Shown here: piece after piece, positions 34,063 through 43,376 of the stretch
Position numbering within the stretch: the first letter of the stretch is position 1
Layout: the number at the start of each line of letters is the position of its first letter
Source of the DNA: Chitinophagaceae bacterium
GTDB taxonomy: Bacteria; Bacteroidota; Bacteroidia; Chitinophagales; Chitinophagaceae
Length of the DNA: 64,000 nt
NCBI GenBank assembly: GCA_018335935.1
Contig: JAGXRG010000013.1
Coordinates: 1 to 64,000, forward strand
Direction: 5' to 3'
Program-made: the position numbers and the translations under genes
Notes under the pieces: model-generated
The model's database searches: none
What the model was told of the DNA's origin: nothing
Seen by the model: the letters and a program-made list of their open reading frames with translations, nothing else

Positions 34063-34485
34063 ATGCAGCAGCCCCAATCTTTATATTTATTTGTTTACGG
34101 TTCATTACGCAGTGGATTTTCGTCAAGTGCTTACAATTACATTAGCAAATATTTTAGATTAATTGGTTTAGCTAAAACTAAAGGATTATTATTTGATATG
34201 GGAGAATACCCAGTTGCAAAACCAACTGATAATGAAAAATATTTAGTTGGTGAATTATATAAAATTAATAACCCCGAAGCATTTGATTTTGTTTTTGCTC
34301 AGCTTGATGATTATGAAGGTGTAAATGAAAATGGTGAGTCGTTATATTACAGAGCAACAACTGAAGTTTTGTTAGAAGATAAGTCAATTAAAGCATGGGT
34401 GTATTGGTTTAATGGGAAAACAACCAACAAAACTGTTATAGAAAGTGGAAATGTATTTGATTATTTAGCTCAAAAGAAAAAATAG
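34063..34485 (+). CDS. Gamma-glutamylcyclotransferase-like (AIG2/GGCT) protein
   Basis: A 140-residue protein starting MQQPQSLYLFVYGSLRSGFS; FVYGSLR is the substrate-binding turn of the GGCT fold, and LDDYEGV carries the likely catalytic Glu near residue 85. Members act on gamma-glutamyl amines or peptides, but many have other substrates, so the reaction is not fixed. An ATG at 34039 would add eight residues. The later ATG fits the family, and TATTTTTG at 34051-34058, a -7 box, would place the transcript start almost on it. It is followed after six bases by lpxH. Confidence 0.85.
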   Translation: MQQPQSLYLFVYGSLRSGFSSSAYNYISKYFRLIGLAKTKGLLFDMGEYPVAKPTDNEKYLVGELYKINNPEAFDFVFAQLDDYEGVNENGESLYYRATTEVLLEDKSIKAWVYWFNGKTTNKTVIESGNVFDYLAQKKK

Positions 34486-34491
34486 AACTAA

Positions 34492-35244
34492 TTGCAGTCT
34501 CATAAAAAAATTTATTTTCTATCCGATTTTCATTTAGGTGCTCCTAATTATGAAAGTAGTTTAATACGGGAAAAAAAAGTTGTAGATTTTTTGTCGTCTA
34601 TAGAACATGATGCATCAGAAATATTTATTCTTGGTGATATGTTCGATTTTTGGTACGAGTATAAAAATGTAGTTCCTAAAGGTTTTGTTAGATTATTAGG
34701 AAAACTAGCTGCCCTAACCGATGCTGGAATTCATATTCATTTCTTTGTAGGCAATCATGATATGTGGATGAATAATTATTTTAAAAATGAATTGAATATT
34801 GCAGTGTATCATGAACCAAAAGTTTTTGAACGATTGAATAAAAAACTTTTTATTGGTCATGGCGATGGCTTAGGTCCTGGAGATAAAGGGTATAAATTTT
34901 TAAAAAAAATATTTCGAAATAAAATTTGTCAATCTTTATTCGGATTTCTACATCCTTATTTAGGAATAAAAATTGCAAATTACTTCAGTCAAAAAAGTAG
35001 GGCTAAAACAGGTAGTAGCGATGAAGTTTTTTTAGGAGAAGAAAATGAATGGCTAGTGCAATATTGTAAAAGAAAACTTAATCAAGAACATTTTGACTAC
35101 TTTGTTTTTGGCCATAGACATTTACCATTAAATATTTCATTGCAACCACATTCAACTTACATTAATTTAGGAGATTGGATTACACATTTTACTTATGCAG
35201 TTTTTGATGGTCATCTATTTGAATTAAAGAAATGGGAAAACTAA
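34492..35244 (+). CDS. lpxH: UDP-2,3-diacylglucosamine diphosphatase
   Basis: LpxH hydrolyses UDP-2,3-diacylglucosamine to lipid X in lipid A synthesis at the inner membrane face. The 250-residue protein has the metallophosphatase ligands: SDFHLG (Asp12, His14), ILGDMFDFW, FVGNHDMW, GHGDGLG and GHRHLP. These match LpxH, although several Bacteroidota carry related phosphatases, so some doubt remains. There is no ATG in frame near the start; TTG at 34492 is the likely initiator. Its last 13 bases overlap the next gene, and it is part of an operon with the GGCT-like gene upstream. Confidence 0.88.
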   Translation: MQSHKKIYFLSDFHLGAPNYESSLIREKKVVDFLSSIEHDASEIFILGDMFDFWYEYKNVVPKGFVRLLGKLAALTDAGIHIHFFVGNHDMWMNNYFKNELNIAVYHEPKVFERLNKKLFIGHGDGLGPGDKGYKFLKKIFRNKICQSLFGFLHPYLGIKIANYFSQKSRAKTGSSDEVFLGEENEWLVQYCKRKLNQEHFDYFVFGHRHLPLNISLQPHSTYINLGDWITHFTYAVFDGHLFELKKWEN

Positions 35245-36044
35245 TCGCAACCATATTTTTTATTTGCTCTGTAATTAGTTTAACAGCTCAAGAAACATTT
35301 ACAAATCATAAAACCCTAAAAACTATTGCAGGTAGTTATAAGAATTTTGCAGTTGATAATTTAGGTAATGTTTATGTGATTAATACTTTTAATCAAATTA
35401 AAAAACTCAATAGCAACTTAGATAGTATTGCTGTTTTTAATGATACCAGACAGTATGGTAGCATCACACATGTAGATGTAACCAATCCACTTAAAATTTT
35501 AGTGTATTATGCTGAGTTTTCTACTATTTTAGTTTTAGATCGTTTTCTTAACCTAAGAAATAAAATAGATTTAAGAAAACAAAATATTTTTAAAGCATCA
35601 TGCATTGCTTTAAGCTATGATAATTTTATTTGGGTGTATGATGAATTTGACCATCAAATCAAAAAGATTAACGATGACGGAAATATAGTTATGCAATCTA
35701 ATGATTTTAGATTGGCATTAGATACAGTAATGATACCTCAAACAATTTTAGATTATAATGGAAAGTTATATTTATACCAACCCAACAAAGGACTTTTAGT
35801 TTTAGATTACTATGGTGCATTGCAACATTTTTATGAAATAAAAGGGCTACAAAATGTCCAGTTTAATAAAAATAATTTTATAGGGTTTACTCAAGATGGC
35901 TTAGTAAGTTATTCACTAAATTTTTTAACAGAACAGCGAAAAAAAATGGATGTTCTGAATAAGAAATTTTTCAAAATTTTATTACGAGATCAGCTTTGTT
36001 ATGGTTTAAGTTCTAAGCAATTAGAAGTAATAATTGTAGAATAA
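35232..36044 (+). CDS. Secreted beta-propeller-like hypothetical protein
   Basis: A 270-residue protein with a signal peptide (MGKLIATIFFICSVISLTAQ). The rest consists of repeated strand-rich segments with NLGNVYVIN, YDNFIWVYDEFDHQIKKIN, YNGKLYLYQPNKGLLVLD and NFIGFTQDGLVSY. This is the rhythm of a beta-propeller of NHL or WD type. No catalytic motif is visible. It overlaps the end of lpxH by 13 bases in another frame and is probably translated from the same mRNA. Function unknown; an envelope role is inferred from the signal and neighbours. Confidence 0.78.
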   Translation: MGKLIATIFFICSVISLTAQETFTNHKTLKTIAGSYKNFAVDNLGNVYVINTFNQIKKLNSNLDSIAVFNDTRQYGSITHVDVTNPLKILVYYAEFSTILVLDRFLNLRNKIDLRKQNIFKASCIALSYDNFIWVYDEFDHQIKKINDDGNIVMQSNDFRLALDTVMIPQTILDYNGKLYLYQPNKGLLVLDYYGALQHFYEIKGLQNVQFNKNNFIGFTQDGLVSYSLNFLTEQRKKMDVLNKKFFKILLRDQLCYGLSSKQLEVIIVE

Positions 36045-36156
36045 ATTCAACGATTTAATCTTTATCTTTTAATTAGTTATACTACTGCATAATTTTATGT
36101 TACAATATTCGTTAAGAAAGTACTACTAATTATATTTGCTAGCCTAAAATTAGAAT

Positions 36157-36837
36157 GTGAAAAAACAATCAGTCGTTTTATTAATCATTGCCATTGTATT
36201 AATTGATCAAGCATTGAAGTTTTATGTTAAACTCAATATGTATGCTGGGGAAGAACATAAAATATTAGGCGATTGGTTTCGTATACATTTTGTAGAAAAT
36301 GAAGGAATGGCTTGGGGTTGGAAATTTGGTGGTGAAATTGGTAAAGCCACTCTTACCATTTTTAGATTAGTTGCGGTTGTTTGGGGAACTTTTTTATTGG
36401 GCGATTTTATTAAGAAAAAATATCATAAAGGGTTTATTATTTGTGCTGCTTTAATTTATGCAGGTGCACTAGGTAATTTAATTGATAGTATGTTCTATGG
36501 ATTATTATTTGATAGTACTTATAACCCTAGAAACTTTCAAAATGCAGGTGTAGTTGCCAACTTATTAACGGGTAAAGGATATGGATCTTTTCTTCAGGGT
36601 AAAGTTGTAGATATGTTGTACTTTCCAATTATACAATCAACTTATCCTAGTTGGTTCCCTTTTTGGGGTGGAGAAAGATTTGAATTTTTTAGTCCGGTTT
36701 TTAACATTGCAGATGCCTCTATCTCTTGTGGTGTTATTATTATTTTTATATTTCAGGGAAAATATTTCAAGAAATCTAAAAAAGAAGAATCTTCAACAGA
36801 TAATTCTATACAAGAAGAGCAAATGGCTAAAGAATAA
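36157..36837 (+). CDS. lspA: Lipoprotein signal peptidase II
   Basis: LspA cleaves prolipoprotein signal peptides in the inner membrane. The 226-residue protein has four expected hydrophobic segments and both aspartyl-protease motifs: ALGNLIDSMFYG and FNIADASIS, with a VENEGMAWG motif before. It is longer than Escherichia coli LspA (164), due to an insertion around residues 125-170 that is common in Bacteroidota. The start is a GTG; an ATG two bases upstream is out of frame. TATATTTG at 36131-36138 is a likely -7 box. The protein serves the many lipoproteins of this window. Confidence 0.93.
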   Translation: MKKQSVVLLIIAIVLIDQALKFYVKLNMYAGEEHKILGDWFRIHFVENEGMAWGWKFGGEIGKATLTIFRLVAVVWGTFLLGDFIKKKYHKGFIICAALIYAGALGNLIDSMFYGLLFDSTYNPRNFQNAGVVANLLTGKGYGSFLQGKVVDMLYFPIIQSTYPSWFPFWGGERFEFFSPVFNIADASISCGVIIIFIFQGKYFKKSKKEESSTDNSIQEEQMAKE

Positions 36838-38205
36838 TTAGAACAAGTGTTGGTACACTTCATGTACTTGTGCAAAAGCCAATACTTGTAAATTATTTTT
36901 TTTAGAGCTCAGATTTTTTTTATTGTATTTACTTACTATTATTTTTTCGAGACCAAGCTTTTCGGCTTCTGAAATACGTTGTTCAATTCTATTAACAGCA
37001 CGTATTTCTCCATTTAAACCTACTTCTCCCGAAAAGCAAATATTTGCTGGTAATGGCACATCTTCATATGAAGAAAGTAAAGCACAAATAACTGCTAAAT
37101 CAATAGAAGGATCTTCAATCTTCATTCCTCCAGCAATATTTACAAAAACATCTTTTACTCCAAAATGAAATCCTCCACGTTTTTCTAACACAGCTAATAA
37201 TAATTGTAGTCTTCTTAAATCAAATCCACTTACAGTTCTTTGTGGTGTGCCATAAACACTTTGAGTTACTAATGCTTGCACTTCAATAAGCATTGGTCGC
37301 ATACCTTCTAATGTGGCTGCAATAGCAGTGCCACTTAAATTTTCTTCGCGTTGAGAAATTAATATTTCACTAGGATTGTTGACAACTTTTAATCCTTCAG
37401 CATCCATTTCATAAATACCTATCTCATTGGTACTTCCAAATCTGTTTTTTTGTGTTCTAATAATTCTGTAGGCATAATGTCTATCACCTTCAAATTGTAA
37501 CACAGCATCAACCATGTGTTCTAAAATTTTTGGTCCTGCAATCCCACCATCTTTTGTAATATGACCAATTAAAAAAACAGGTGTATTAGTAGCTTTAGCA
37601 AACTTTTGAAATTCTGTTGCACATTCTCTTATTTGCGAAACACTTCCAGCACTTGATTCTATTAAATTGGTTTGAAGTGTTTGAATAGAATCTACAATTA
37701 CTATTTGTGGTTGAAGCTTTTTTATTTCGCTAAAAATATTGCTGGTATTGGTTTCTGTTAGTAGATAGCAGTTTTCATTTTTTATTTGAATTCTATCAGC
37801 ACGCATTTTAATTTGTTGCTCACTTTCTTCTCCACTAATGTATAGTACACGTAAATTTTGTAATTTTAAACCAAGTTGTAAAAACAAAGTACTCTTGCCA
37901 ATTCCAGGTTCTCCAGCAACTAAAATTAAACTTCCTAATACAATTCCTCCGCCTAATACTCTGTTAAGTTCAATATCTTTAGTAATAATTCTTTTTTCTG
38001 TATTACCTTGAACATCGTGCAACAATACTGCATGATTTTTTTTTGTTGAAGTGGAATAATCTTTCCAATCTGTTGTAGCATTTTCTTTTTCTATCACTTC
38101 TTCAACTAAAGTATTCCATTGATTACAACTTGAACATTTGCCCAACCATTTAGCACTCATATATCCACAGTTACTGCAAAAAAATGCTGTCTTGCTTTTA
38201 CTCAT
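36838..38205 (-). CDS. radA: DNA repair protein RadA
   Basis: A 455-residue RecA-like ATPase that helps branch migration in recombination. The N-terminal zinc finger is Cys10, Cys13, Cys24 and Cys27 (CSNCGYMSAKWLGKCSSC). Walker A is GEPGIGKST (98-106), the RadA-specific KNRFG is in TQKNRFGSTNEIG, and the C-terminal Lon-like domain contains FVNIAGGMKIEDPSIDLAV. All are complete. It converges with lspA with no spacing (stop codons at 36835-36840). Confidence 0.97.
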   Translation of the reverse strand: MSKSKTAFFCSNCGYMSAKWLGKCSSCNQWNTLVEEVIEKENATTDWKDYSTSTKKNHAVLLHDVQGNTEKRIITKDIELNRVLGGGIVLGSLILVAGEPGIGKSTLFLQLGLKLQNLRVLYISGEESEQQIKMRADRIQIKNENCYLLTETNTSNIFSEIKKLQPQIVIVDSIQTLQTNLIESSAGSVSQIRECATEFQKFAKATNTPVFLIGHITKDGGIAGPKILEHMVDAVLQFEGDRHYAYRIIRTQKNRFGSTNEIGIYEMDAEGLKVVNNPSEILISQREENLSGTAIAATLEGMRPMLIEVQALVTQSVYGTPQRTVSGFDLRRLQLLLAVLEKRGGFHFGVKDVFVNIAGGMKIEDPSIDLAVICALLSSYEDVPLPANICFSGEVGLNGEIRAVNRIEQRISEAEKLGLEKIIVSKYNKKNLSSKKNNLQVLAFAQVHEVYQHLF

Positions 38206-38609
38206 GTTGTAAAAATAAAGCTCAATAAGTTAGAAGTATGTAAAGAAAATTAAATTAAAAAACAGTAGATGTATGAAAAGTAAAAGAGCCGACAAATTGC
38301 CGACTCCTTCACTTACTAACCCATTAAATTCCGAGACTAAATTAATGAAAAGCGGTTATTCCCAAAATTAAATTTTAAAGACTGTCCCAAAAATTTGTTT
38401 TTTTGTTTTTTAATAATTTTTTAATGAAAACGTATAAATATTTGTAAAACAGTATATTGTAATATATTCAAATTTATATAACTGCTTGTTAAGTATTGAT
38501 AATGAATAAATTAAAATTTCATTAAAATCTGTTAAAGCAACGTTAAAGCAAAATGCCTTGTCTTAATTTTAGGCCTTCGTAAAATATTATTTAACTAAAA
38601 AAAGCAACA
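38206..38609. other. 404-nt region between radA and the SusC gene
   Basis: Very AT-rich, with no protein gene. It should contain the promoters of both divergent genes. A hairpin followed by T on the minus strand (38285-38308) and a TAnnTTTG box on the same strand at 38469-38476 frame a stretch that might be a small RNA (see next entry). No full susC promoter was recognised. Confidence 0.6.
38285..38462 (-). ncRNA. Candidate small RNA upstream of radA
   Basis: On the minus strand GAGTCGGC and GTCGGCTC (38288-38308) form an 8-bp stem with two G-U pairs and an AATTT loop, then TTTTACTTTT, a plausible intrinsic terminator where no protein gene ends. TAAATTTG on the minus strand (38469-38476) fits a -7 box, giving a transcript of roughly 178 nt. 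No -33 TTTG was found at the expected distance. No RNA family was recognised. It would end about 80 nt before the radA start. Confidence 0.3.
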
Positions 38610-41600
38610 ATGAGAAAAAAACTACTCTTGTTAGTTTGTGCTTGGGCAATGTTTAATATTGCCAGTTTTGCACAAACAACGGCAACCGGTAAGGTTGTAG
38701 ATGAAAAAGGAGCTGCTATAGCTGGAGCTACAGTTCTTGAAAAAGGTACGAACAATGGTACAACCACTTCGGCGGATGGATCTTATTCAATTAAAGTTAA
38801 AAGTGGTGCTTCTTTAGTAATTTCTGCAATTGGGCGTGAAACAAAAACAGTTGCTGCAGGTTCTGGCAGTAATGTTTCATTGAAATCAACAGCAGCCGAA
38901 ATAGAAGAATTAACAGTTTCAACAGCGTTAGGTATTAAAAGAAGTAAAAATCAACTTCCTTATGCTGCACAAGTTGTTTCTGGAGAAGATGTTAATCGTG
39001 CTAGATCTGGTAATTTCTTAAATAATTTATCAGGTGCTGCTGCAGGTTTAGATATTCGCCAAACTAATACTATGGGAGGTTCTACAAACGTAGTATTAAG
39101 AGGTAACAAATCTATTTCTGGTTCTAACCAAGCTTTATTTGTAGTAGATGGGGTACCTTATAATAATGATGCACCAGCTACTGGAAATCAAAGAACTGGT
39201 CGTGGTGGTTACGACTATGGTAACAATGCATCAGACATTAATCCAGATGATATTGAATCAATTACTGTACTAAAAGGACCAGCAGCTACAGCACTTTATG
39301 GTTCATTAGGTTTTAATGGTGTAATTTTAATTACAACTAAAAAAGCAAAAAAAGGATTAGGTGTTACAGTTAATACTGGTGTTTCTTTCACAAGTATTGA
39401 TAAAAGTACTTTCCCTAAATATCAAAAACAATATGGTGCTGGTTATGGTCTTTATTACGAAGATCCATCAGGTTATTTCTTATTCAGAGATGTACAAGGA
39501 AATGGTACAAATGAATTAGTAGTTCCAACTAGTGAAGATGCTTCATATGGTGCTCCATTTGATCCAAACTTACAAGTTTATCATTGGGATGCTTTTGATC
39601 CTAATTCTCCAAATTACAAGAAAAAGAAACCATGGATACCAGGTGCTAATGGTCCTGAAACTTTCATGCAAAATGCAACTAATTTCAATAACAGTGTATT
39701 TATTGAAAATGCAACCGATAAAGGAAGTTTTAAATTAGGTTACACCAGAAATGATGAAAAAGGTGTATTACCAAATAGTCAAATCAACAAAAACTTACTT
39801 ACTTTTTCTGCTAGCTACAATGTTACAGACAAATTAACTGCAAGTGCTACAATGAACTATTCTAGAACAGATGGTTTAGGTAGATATGGTACTGGTTATG
39901 ATGATAAAAATCCTATGAGTGCATTCCGTCAGTGGTGGCAAACTAATGTTGATTTAACTGATTTAGAAGCTGCTTATAATAGAAACAAACAAAACATAAC
40001 TTGGAACTGGGCCGATCCTACAGATTTAGTTCCTATTTATTGGGATAATCCTTATTTCTTAAGATATCAAAGTTTTACAACTGATCATAGAAACAGATAC
40101 TTCGGAAATGTAATGTTAAATTATAAAGCTAATAGTTGGTTAAACATTATGGCTAGAGTAGCATTAGATCAATACGATGCAATGCAAGAAGGAAGAGATG
40201 CTGTTGGTAAAGTAGGTGTTTCTGGTTATACTAGAAGCAATCAAAATGGTCAACAAACTAATTTCGATTTGATGGCTAATATTGATAAAAACATTACTAG
40301 CAAATTAAACTTTAAAGGTTTATTGGGTTTAAACATTCGTAAAGATGAATATAACTCAATTGCTGCTGGTACAAATGGTGGATTAGTAGTTCCTGGCATT
40401 TATGCTTTAAGTAACACTAAAAATCCATTAAATGCTCCTGGAGAATTTTATGGTAAGAAAAGAGTAGATGGAGTATACGCTGGTGTAACATTTACTTATG
40501 ATAACATGTTAACGTTAGATGCGACAGTTAGAAGAGATGCATCTTCTACTTTACCTGATGGTAATAACAAATACAACTATCCTGCAATTTCAGGGGGTTT
40601 TATATTCTCTAATTTAATACGTGATTATAGCTGGTTATCTTATGGTAAATTAAGAGCCAACTATGCAACTGTAGGTAAAGATGGAGGATACTATCAAGTA
40701 AGAAACACTTTCACTCCTCAAACTGCATTTGGTACTGAGAACATGTTTGCTACTCCAACAACTAGTAACAATCCTAATCTTAGACCAGAAAGAACTAAAT
40801 CTACAGAAGTTGGTTTAGAATTAGCATTGTTCAAAAACAAAGTAACCTTAGATGTTACCTATTATGATGCAAAATCTTACGACCAAATTATTCCAGTTTC
40901 AATTTCTAGAGCAACTGGTTATAATGCATTATATCGTAACTCTGGTACTGTTCAAAATAAAGGTATAGAGATTTCATTAGGTTTTACTCCGGTTAAAACT
41001 AATAATTTAACATGGAATGTTAGAATCAATTATACTAGAAATAGAAACAAAGTATTAGAGTTATTTGATGATGGTGCTGGTAACAAAATTGATAATATAG
41101 TTCTTGGTACTTTCCAAGGTGGTGTAAGTATCAATGCTGCATTAGGTCAACCTTATGGTGTAATTAGAGGTGCAGACTTTAAATACTTCGGCGATCCAAA
41201 TAACGAAGTAAGAGACCCTAATATGAGAATTGTTTTAGCAAATGGACGTTACGATAGAACAGCTTCTTCAAACTTTGTTATTGGAGATCCAAATCCAGAT
41301 TGGTTAGGTAGTTTTAGAAATAGCTTAACTTATAAAAATTTCAGTTTTGGTTTCTTAATTGATATTAGAAAAGGTGGAGATGTATTCTCATTAGATCAAT
41401 ATTATGGTCTAGCAACTGGTTTATACCCTGAAACAGCTGGAAACAATGAGTTAGGTAACCCATTAAGATCTGCTGCAAGTGCATTTAATGGTGGTGGTGG
41501 TATTTTACGCCAAGGTGTAGACGCCACTGGTAAACCAAATACAGTTAGAGCATCTGCAAATTTCTATGGTGCTTATGGTTACAGATATAGCCCACCTGCA

Positions 41601-41861
41601 GGATTTGTTTATGATGGTAGCTTTGTTAAATTAAGAGAAGTTTCTTTAGGGTTTACTTTCCCTAAAACTATGGTTGATAAAATGAAGATTTTCAAAGATA
41701 TTCAATTCACATTAGTGGGTAGAAACCTTTGGATTATTGATAAAAATTTACCTTACTCAGATCCAGAAGAAACTTATGGAGCTGGTAATTTACAAGGTTA
41801 TCAAGGTAATGCTTATCCGGCTAACAGAACCATTGCTGCTAACTTTAAATTTACTTTCTAA
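38610..41861 (+). CDS. SusC/RagA-type TonB-dependent outer-membrane transporter
   Basis: A 1083-residue outer-membrane receptor. It has a signal peptide (MRKKLLLLVCAWAMFNIASFAQ), a carboxypeptidase-D-like regulatory domain (about 25-105: ATGKVVDEKGAAIAGATVLEKG), a plug (about 110-235: DINPDDIESITVLKGPAATALYG) and a 22-stranded barrel. It ends in an aromatic residue (NFKFTF), as outer-membrane barrels do. The SusC-type motif is clear. It pairs with the SusD-like lipoprotein 18 bases downstream; the complex imports oligosaccharides or peptides as a lidded transporter. No hydrolase or sensor lies next to it, so the substrate cannot be inferred. Confidence 0.96.
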   Translation: MRKKLLLLVCAWAMFNIASFAQTTATGKVVDEKGAAIAGATVLEKGTNNGTTTSADGSYSIKVKSGASLVISAIGRETKTVAAGSGSNVSLKSTAAEIEELTVSTALGIKRSKNQLPYAAQVVSGEDVNRARSGNFLNNLSGAAAGLDIRQTNTMGGSTNVVLRGNKSISGSNQALFVVDGVPYNNDAPATGNQRTGRGGYDYGNNASDINPDDIESITVLKGPAATALYGSLGFNGVILITTKKAKKGLGVTVNTGVSFTSIDKSTFPKYQKQYGAGYGLYYEDPSGYFLFRDVQGNGTNELVVPTSEDASYGAPFDPNLQVYHWDAFDPNSPNYKKKKPWIPGANGPETFMQNATNFNNSVFIENATDKGSFKLGYTRNDEKGVLPNSQINKNLLTFSASYNVTDKLTASATMNYSRTDGLGRYGTGYDDKNPMSAFRQWWQTNVDLTDLEAAYNRNKQNITWNWADPTDLVPIYWDNPYFLRYQSFTTDHRNRYFGNVMLNYKANSWLNIMARVALDQYDAMQEGRDAVGKVGVSGYTRSNQNGQQTNFDLMANIDKNITSKLNFKGLLGLNIRKDEYNSIAAGTNGGLVVPGIYALSNTKNPLNAPGEFYGKKRVDGVYAGVTFTYDNMLTLDATVRRDASSTLPDGNNKYNYPAISGGFIFSNLIRDYSWLSYGKLRANYATVGKDGGYYQVRNTFTPQTAFGTENMFATPTTSNNPNLRPERTKSTEVGLELALFKNKVTLDVTYYDAKSYDQIIPVSISRATGYNALYRNSGTVQNKGIEISLGFTPVKTNNLTWNVRINYTRNRNKVLELFDDGAGNKIDNIVLGTFQGGVSINAALGQPYGVIRGADFKYFGDPNNEVRDPNMRIVLANGRYDRTASSNFVIGDPNPDWLGSFRNSLTYKNFSFGFLIDIRKGGDVFSLDQYYGLATGLYPETAGNNELGNPLRSAASAFNGGGGILRQGVDATGKPNTVRASANFYGAYGYRYSPPAGFVYDGSFVKLREVSLGFTFPKTMVDKMKIFKDIQFTLVGRNLWIIDKNLPYSDPEETYGAGNLQGYQGNAYPANRTIAANFKFTF

Positions 41862-41879
41862 CCTAAAAAAATTAATCAC

Positions 41880-43298
41880 ATGAAAAAAATACTTATATAT
41901 TCTGGGTTAGTTTGTATACTACTTAGTAGTTGCAAAAAAGATTTAACCAGTTTAAATGTAGACCCAAAGAACCCATCTGCGGTTCCTGCATACACTTTGT
42001 TTACGTATGCTCAAAAAAATCTATCAGATAATTTAGCTTCTCCAAACGTTAATCTAAATATTTTTAGATTAATTACTCAAGCTTGGACTGAAACAACTTA
42101 TACCGATGAATCTAACTACGACATTTCTACTCGTAATATTCCTCAGAACTGGTTTCACAGTTTCTATAGAGATGTATTACGAAACTTAGAAGATGCTCGT
42201 AATTTAATTCCTGGTGAAGTTGTAGATCCAATTAAACGTAAGAATCAACTTGCCATTGTTGATGTAATGAAAGTATATTCTTATCATTATTTATTTACAA
42301 CATTTGGTAATGTGCCTTATTCTGAAGCTTTAAATTTAGAAAACACTCAGCCAAAATATGATGACGCAAAAACTGCATATACATCTTTAATGACTACTTT
42401 AAATACTGCTATAGGAAATATGGCAGCAGGTGAAAGTTTTGGTAGTGCAGATATAATTTATGGAGGAGATATTGCAATGTGGAAGAAATTTGCTAATTCT
42501 TTAAAGTTAAAAATGGCTTTGATGATGGCAGATTATGATGCTGCTGCTGCTGCAACTGCTGCTGCTGCTGCTTCAACTGGAGTATTTACTTCAAATGCAG
42601 ATAATGCAAAATTTGCATATTTAGGTGCACCTCCTAACACTAATCCTGTTTGGGTAAACCTTGTGCAAAGTGGTAGAAAAGATTTTGTTGTTACAAGTAC
42701 AATTGTAAACCAAATGACTGCTAACAGCGATCCTCGTATCCCATTATTTTTTACAACTGATGCTGGTGGTGGTTATTCTGGTGGTATACCTGGAGCAAAT
42801 AACAACTATGCAACTTTCTCTAAGCCTTCATTAACCATTCAAGCAGAAGCTTTCCCTTATACATTAATGGATTATGCAGAAGTTGAATTTTTATTGGCTG
42901 AAGCTGTTGCAAGAGGATTTGCTGGTGTTAGTGGTACTGCTGCTGGTCATTATGCTAATGCTGTTACTGCTTCAATAACTGATTGGGGTGGTTCTACAGG
43001 TGCTGCAACTACTTATTTAACTCAACCTGGAGTTGTTTACAACCCAGCTAATTATAAACAGTCTATTGGAACACAAAAATGGTTAGCAATGTTTGATAGA
43101 GGTCATGATGCATGGACAGAATGGAGAAGATTAGATTATCCAGCTCTAGTTGCACCTCCTACAGCTTTATCTACTATTCCTAAAAGATTTACTTACCCTG
43201 TAAGTGAACAAAATTTAAATAAATCAAATTACGATGCAGCTTCTGCTGCAGTTGGTGGCGATAATGTTGCTACTAAACTTTGGTTTGACAAATTCTAA
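41880..43298 (+). CDS. SusD/RagB-type substrate-binding lipoprotein
   Basis: A 472-residue surface lipoprotein with signal MKKILIYSGLVCILLSSCKKD. It has the N-terminal LNVDPKNPSAVPAYTLFTYAQ and helical TPR-like pattern of the SusD-like_2 branch, and the C-terminal KQSIGTQKWLAMFDRGHDAWTEWRRLDYPAL motif. It acts as the lid of the SusC partner. An alanine-rich run (about residues 221-235) is coded by repeated GCT codons at 42539-42580 and might vary in length. A terminator follows at 43320. Confidence 0.94.
   Translation: MKKILIYSGLVCILLSSCKKDLTSLNVDPKNPSAVPAYTLFTYAQKNLSDNLASPNVNLNIFRLITQAWTETTYTDESNYDISTRNIPQNWFHSFYRDVLRNLEDARNLIPGEVVDPIKRKNQLAIVDVMKVYSYHYLFTTFGNVPYSEALNLENTQPKYDDAKTAYTSLMTTLNTAIGNMAAGESFGSADIIYGGDIAMWKKFANSLKLKMALMMADYDAAAAATAAAAASTGVFTSNADNAKFAYLGAPPNTNPVWVNLVQSGRKDFVVTSTIVNQMTANSDPRIPLFFTTDAGGGYSGGIPGANNNYATFSKPSLTIQAEAFPYTLMDYAEVEFLLAEAVARGFAGVSGTAAGHYANAVTASITDWGGSTGAATTYLTQPGVVYNPANYKQSIGTQKWLAMFDRGHDAWTEWRRLDYPALVAPPTALSTIPKRFTYPVSEQNLNKSNYDAASAAVGGDNVATKLWFDKF
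42539..42580 (+). repeat. GCT triplet repeat in the SusD-like gene
   Basis: GATGCTGCTGCTGCTGCAAC, then GCTGCTGCTGCTGCT, codes for DAAAAATAAAAA. It is a short in-frame microsatellite that could expand or contract by three bases without frameshift. Confidence 0.7.
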
Positions 43299-43319
43299 TA
43301 ATAGTTAATAGATCTTAAA

Positions 43320-43351
43320 AAAGGTGCTGAAATTTTTCAGCACCTTTTTTT
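43320..43351 (+). terminator. Terminator of the SusC/SusD operon
   Basis: AAGGTGCTGAAA and TTTCAGCACCTT form a perfect hairpin followed by T tract, 22 nt after the SusD-like stop codon. Confidence 0.92.
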
Positions 43352-43376
43352 GTTTAAGAAATGGAATATAAAATAG

